A stretch of DNA of 53,399 nucleotides. Origin: Streptomyces sp. H27-H5. Lineage in GTDB: Bacteria > Actinomycetota > Actinomycetes > Streptomycetales > Streptomycetaceae. Below are positions 51,547-53,399 of this stretch, one piece after another. The stretch covers positions 1 through 53,399 of the forward strand of contig NZ_JAPNLK010000059.1 of assembly GCF_026627505.1 (NCBI RefSeq). The letters are read 5' to 3'. Made by a program: the position numbers and the translations under genes. Under the pieces are notes generated by a model. The model ran no database searches. It saw only the letters and a list, made by a program, of their open reading frames with translations, and was not told where the DNA came from. How positions within the stretch are numbered: the first letter of the stretch is position 1; each line of letters opens with the position of its first letter.

Positions 51547-53112
51547 GTGAACGCCACCAGCGATGCCGACGTGCTGATCGTCGGAGCCGGTCCCACCGGC
51601 CTGCTCGCCGCCTGCGAACTGCTGCGGCGCGGCGTGGGCGTACGGATCGTCGACCGGGCCCACGAAGCCGCCCGGGTACCCAAGGCGCTGTCGCTGTGGC
51701 CCCGGGTCCGCGACATCCTCACCGACCTCGGCGTCGGCGAGGCCGTCCAGGAGGCCTCCGTACCCGTACGCGCCTTCCGCTACTTCTCCGACCGCAAGCC
51801 GGTCGCCTCGCTCACCTTCACCGAGGAGCTGGCCGCCCGCCAGCTGCCCCAACCCGAGACGGAACGCATCCTCACCGAACGGCTGCACTCCCTCGGCGGG
51901 AAGATCGAGCGCGGCGTCCGGCTGCTGTGCCTCGACGACGTCGACTACTCCGGCCGGATCGAGCCGGGCGGCACGGTCACCGCCGTACTGGAACACGGCG
52001 ACGGCCTCGTCGAGCGGTTCACCGCGCCCTTCGTCATCGGCGCCGACGGCGCGGGCAGCGACGTCCGCCGCCAACTCGGCATCGGCTTCGAGGGATCCAC
52101 CTACGAGATGGCCTTCGCCCTCCTCGACACCCGGATCGAGGGGAACCTGCCGCCCGACGAGATCTCGTACTACCAGAGCACCTCGGGGACCCTGTGCGTC
52201 GTCCCGCAGCCCGACGGGGTCTTCCGCTTCCTGTCGGTGATGCCCGAGGGCACCACCCTGACCCGCGACGACATGCAGCGCCTCATCGACACCCGGGGCC
52301 CCCACGGCGTACGGATCACCGAACCGGTCTGGGAGACCGTCTTCCGGGTCCACGCCCGGCGGGCCACCGACTTCCAGCGCGGCCGGGTCTTCCTGGCCGG
52401 GGACTCGGCGCACGTGCACAGCCCCGCGGGCGGCCAGGGCATGAACAACGGCCTCCAGGACGCCCACAACCTCGCCTGGAAGCTCGCCGCCGTCCTCGCC
52501 GGCGAGGCCCCCGCCACGCTCCTGGAGAGCTACGGCCGGGAACGCGTCGAGGCGACCGGCCGCATCGTCCGCGACACCGACCTGCACACCCGGGCCCTGA
52601 CCGCCCGCACCCGGCGCCGGGTCGCCGCCCGCGACACCGCGTTCCGCATCCTGGACCGCACCGGCGCCGCCGCCCGGCTCTACGCCCCCGTGATGGCGGG
52701 CCGCCGGCTCGCCTACACCCCCGACCGGGACACCCGGCAGCCGTCGACCGGTGCCTGCCGGGTACGCGACCGGCTGCCCGGCGGGATCCGGGCCGGCTCC
52801 GTCTTCCCCCGGGCCGCCGCCGTCGCGCTGGGCCTGGCCGGACCGGGACGGGCCCCGGCGGGCTGGACGCTGCTGCTGCGCCCGCCCGCCCGGGACACCG
52901 CCTGGACCGCCCGGGTCGAGCACACCGTCGGCCCCTGGCCGGCGCTCCGCGTCCTTCGGGCCACACCCGACCTGCCCGGCCGGGCAGGGCTGTGCACCCG
53001 ACCCGGGTACTACCTGATCCGGCCCGACGGGCACGTGGCGGCCCACGGGCACACCGACGACCTGGACCGGCTGGAGGCCGAACTCCGCCACGCCCTGACC
53101 GCCGCGCCCTGA
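51547..53112 (+). CDS. FAD-dependent aromatic hydroxylase (PheA/TfdB type)
   Basis: A 521-aa group A flavoprotein hydroxylase. Motifs: GAGPTGLLAACEL (about 12), the DG motif VIGADGAGSDVRRQLG, and the FAD-ribityl block FLAGDSAHVHSPAGGQG (about 283) with MNNGLQDAHNLAWKLAAVL. The C-terminal ~140 residues form the thioredoxin-like tail of the phenol-hydroxylase subfamily. It would hydroxylate a phenolic or aminophenolic ring with NAD(P)H and O2. As the last cluster gene it probably tailors the 3-hydroxyanthranilate-derived product. GTG 51547 has AGGAG 8-12 nt upstream. A terminator follows at 53197. Confidence 0.93.
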   Translation: MNATSDADVLIVGAGPTGLLAACELLRRGVGVRIVDRAHEAARVPKALSLWPRVRDILTDLGVGEAVQEASVPVRAFRYFSDRKPVASLTFTEELAARQLPQPETERILTERLHSLGGKIERGVRLLCLDDVDYSGRIEPGGTVTAVLEHGDGLVERFTAPFVIGADGAGSDVRRQLGIGFEGSTYEMAFALLDTRIEGNLPPDEISYYQSTSGTLCVVPQPDGVFRFLSVMPEGTTLTRDDMQRLIDTRGPHGVRITEPVWETVFRVHARRATDFQRGRVFLAGDSAHVHSPAGGQGMNNGLQDAHNLAWKLAAVLAGEAPATLLESYGRERVEATGRIVRDTDLHTRALTARTRRRVAARDTAFRILDRTGAAARLYAPVMAGRRLAYTPDRDTRQPSTGACRVRDRLPGGIRAGSVFPRAAAVALGLAGPGRAPAGWTLLLRPPARDTAWTARVEHTVGPWPALRVLRATPDLPGRAGLCTRPGYYLIRPDGHVAAHGHTDDLDRLEAELRHALTAAP

Positions 53113-53196
53113 CCCCCGTGTCCTGACCCCGACAGCCGGCCACCGACCCGCCGCTCGCCGGCGCCGCACCCGGCACCCCGCACCACCGAGCACCAC

Positions 53197-53240
53197 CACG
53201 AGCGCCGCCGCCCGGCCCAGGCCGGACGGCGGCGCTCGTG
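53197..53240. terminator. Very strong hairpin ending the biosynthetic operon
   Basis: CACGAGCGCCGCCG pairs perfectly with CGGCGGCGCTCGTG (14 bp); after one C/A mismatch CCGGCC/GGCCGG closes the top. The hairpin is 84 nt past the FAD hydroxylase stop. Nothing else is seen from 53113 to 53338 apart from A/T-rich bases near 53275-53300, possibly an IS end. Confidence 0.8.
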
Positions 53241-53338
53241 CGCGTACGGGCGGCTCCGGGGCCCCGCCGGGCCGCTAAGTGGTCTGCGTCGTAAATCCTT
53301 CGGGGGTTGACGTCGGGCTTGGCGTGCGCTTGCCCGTG

Positions 53339-53399
53339 TCAGGTGTCGAGACCGGTGAGGTGGAGGTGGCAGGCGGTGTCGAGTGCGTCCTCGGGGGTG
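53339..53399 (-). CDS. C-terminal fragment of a protein running off the window (possible transposase)
   Basis: On the minus strand the last 61 nt are open and end at TGA 53341-53339, reading PEDALDTACHLHLTGLDT. The style (short C-terminal tail, followed by a change to AT-richer DNA) suggests an IS transposase end, but 20 residues are not enough to name a family. Confidence 0.3.
   Translation of the reverse strand, partial: TPEDALDTACHLHLTGLDT

Noticed and set aside
45368..53112. Phenazine biosynthesis cluster
   Set aside because: phzC, D and E equivalents are present, but no phzF, phzB/A or phzG is in the window. The EntA-like dehydrogenase instead diverts DHHA to 3-hydroxyanthranilate.

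Overview
The sequence is very GC-rich, with strong G/C bias at third codon positions. It carries a conservon operon, two TTA codons, a SARP regulator and several lineage-typical small genes. Together these point to a Streptomyces chromosome (or a close relative), probably an accessory or arm-like region. No tRNA, rRNA or CRISPR array is visible. The window opens with the end of an IS630-type transposase and closes with a possible second transposase end.

Region 1 (1-7.5 kb): a three-repeat MHYT membrane protein precedes a full cvnA-B-C-D conservon (NIT-domain histidine kinase, roadblock protein, DUF742 protein, small GTPase). A second roadblock paralogue and a DUF6397-type protein follow. cvnA and the DUF6397 gene each contain a TTA codon, so both may depend on bldA. 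Region 2 (7-11 kb): a Ski2-like helicase, TesB thioesterase and YchJ-like gene form a housekeeping operon. Region 3 (11-24 kb): a membrane metal-hydrolase-like protein; a frameshifted HAF-repeat secreted protein; a two-subunit ABC exporter with one apparently dead ATP site; a long FAD/Fe-S oxidoreductase behind a MarR regulator; a divergent ABC exporter with a clear promoter; and a short MltG paralogue. Region 4 (24-28 kb): a decaying sulfonate locus (frameshifted SsuD-type monooxygenase, 3' stub of ssuA), then a HAD phosphatase and an AsnC regulator.

Region 5 (28-39.5 kb) looks like a light or photo-oxidative stress island. A five-gene operon has 4-nt overlaps at every junction (MMPL, FAD amine-oxidase-like, DUF1365, Cfa-type methyltransferase, DUF1295). 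It is divergent from an SDR, a class I photolyase and a MerR-B12 (LitR/CarH-like) regulator, and an ECF sigma gene lies next door. The content suggests membrane fatty-acid modification co-regulated with DNA photorepair.

Region 6 (40-53.2 kb) is a compact biosynthetic cluster. An AfsR-type SARP and a transposase-derived protein that has lost catalytic residues precede a WrbA-like quinone reductase and a strong hairpin. Then come a PhzC-type DAHP synthase, an EntA-like dehydrogenase, PhzD, PhzE, an adenylate-forming ligase and an FAD aromatic hydroxylase, closed by a strong hairpin terminator. The core set predicts chorismate -> ADIC -> DHHA -> 3-hydroxyanthranilate, with no phzF/B/G. The product is therefore probably a 3-hydroxyanthranilate-derived compound, not a phenazine.
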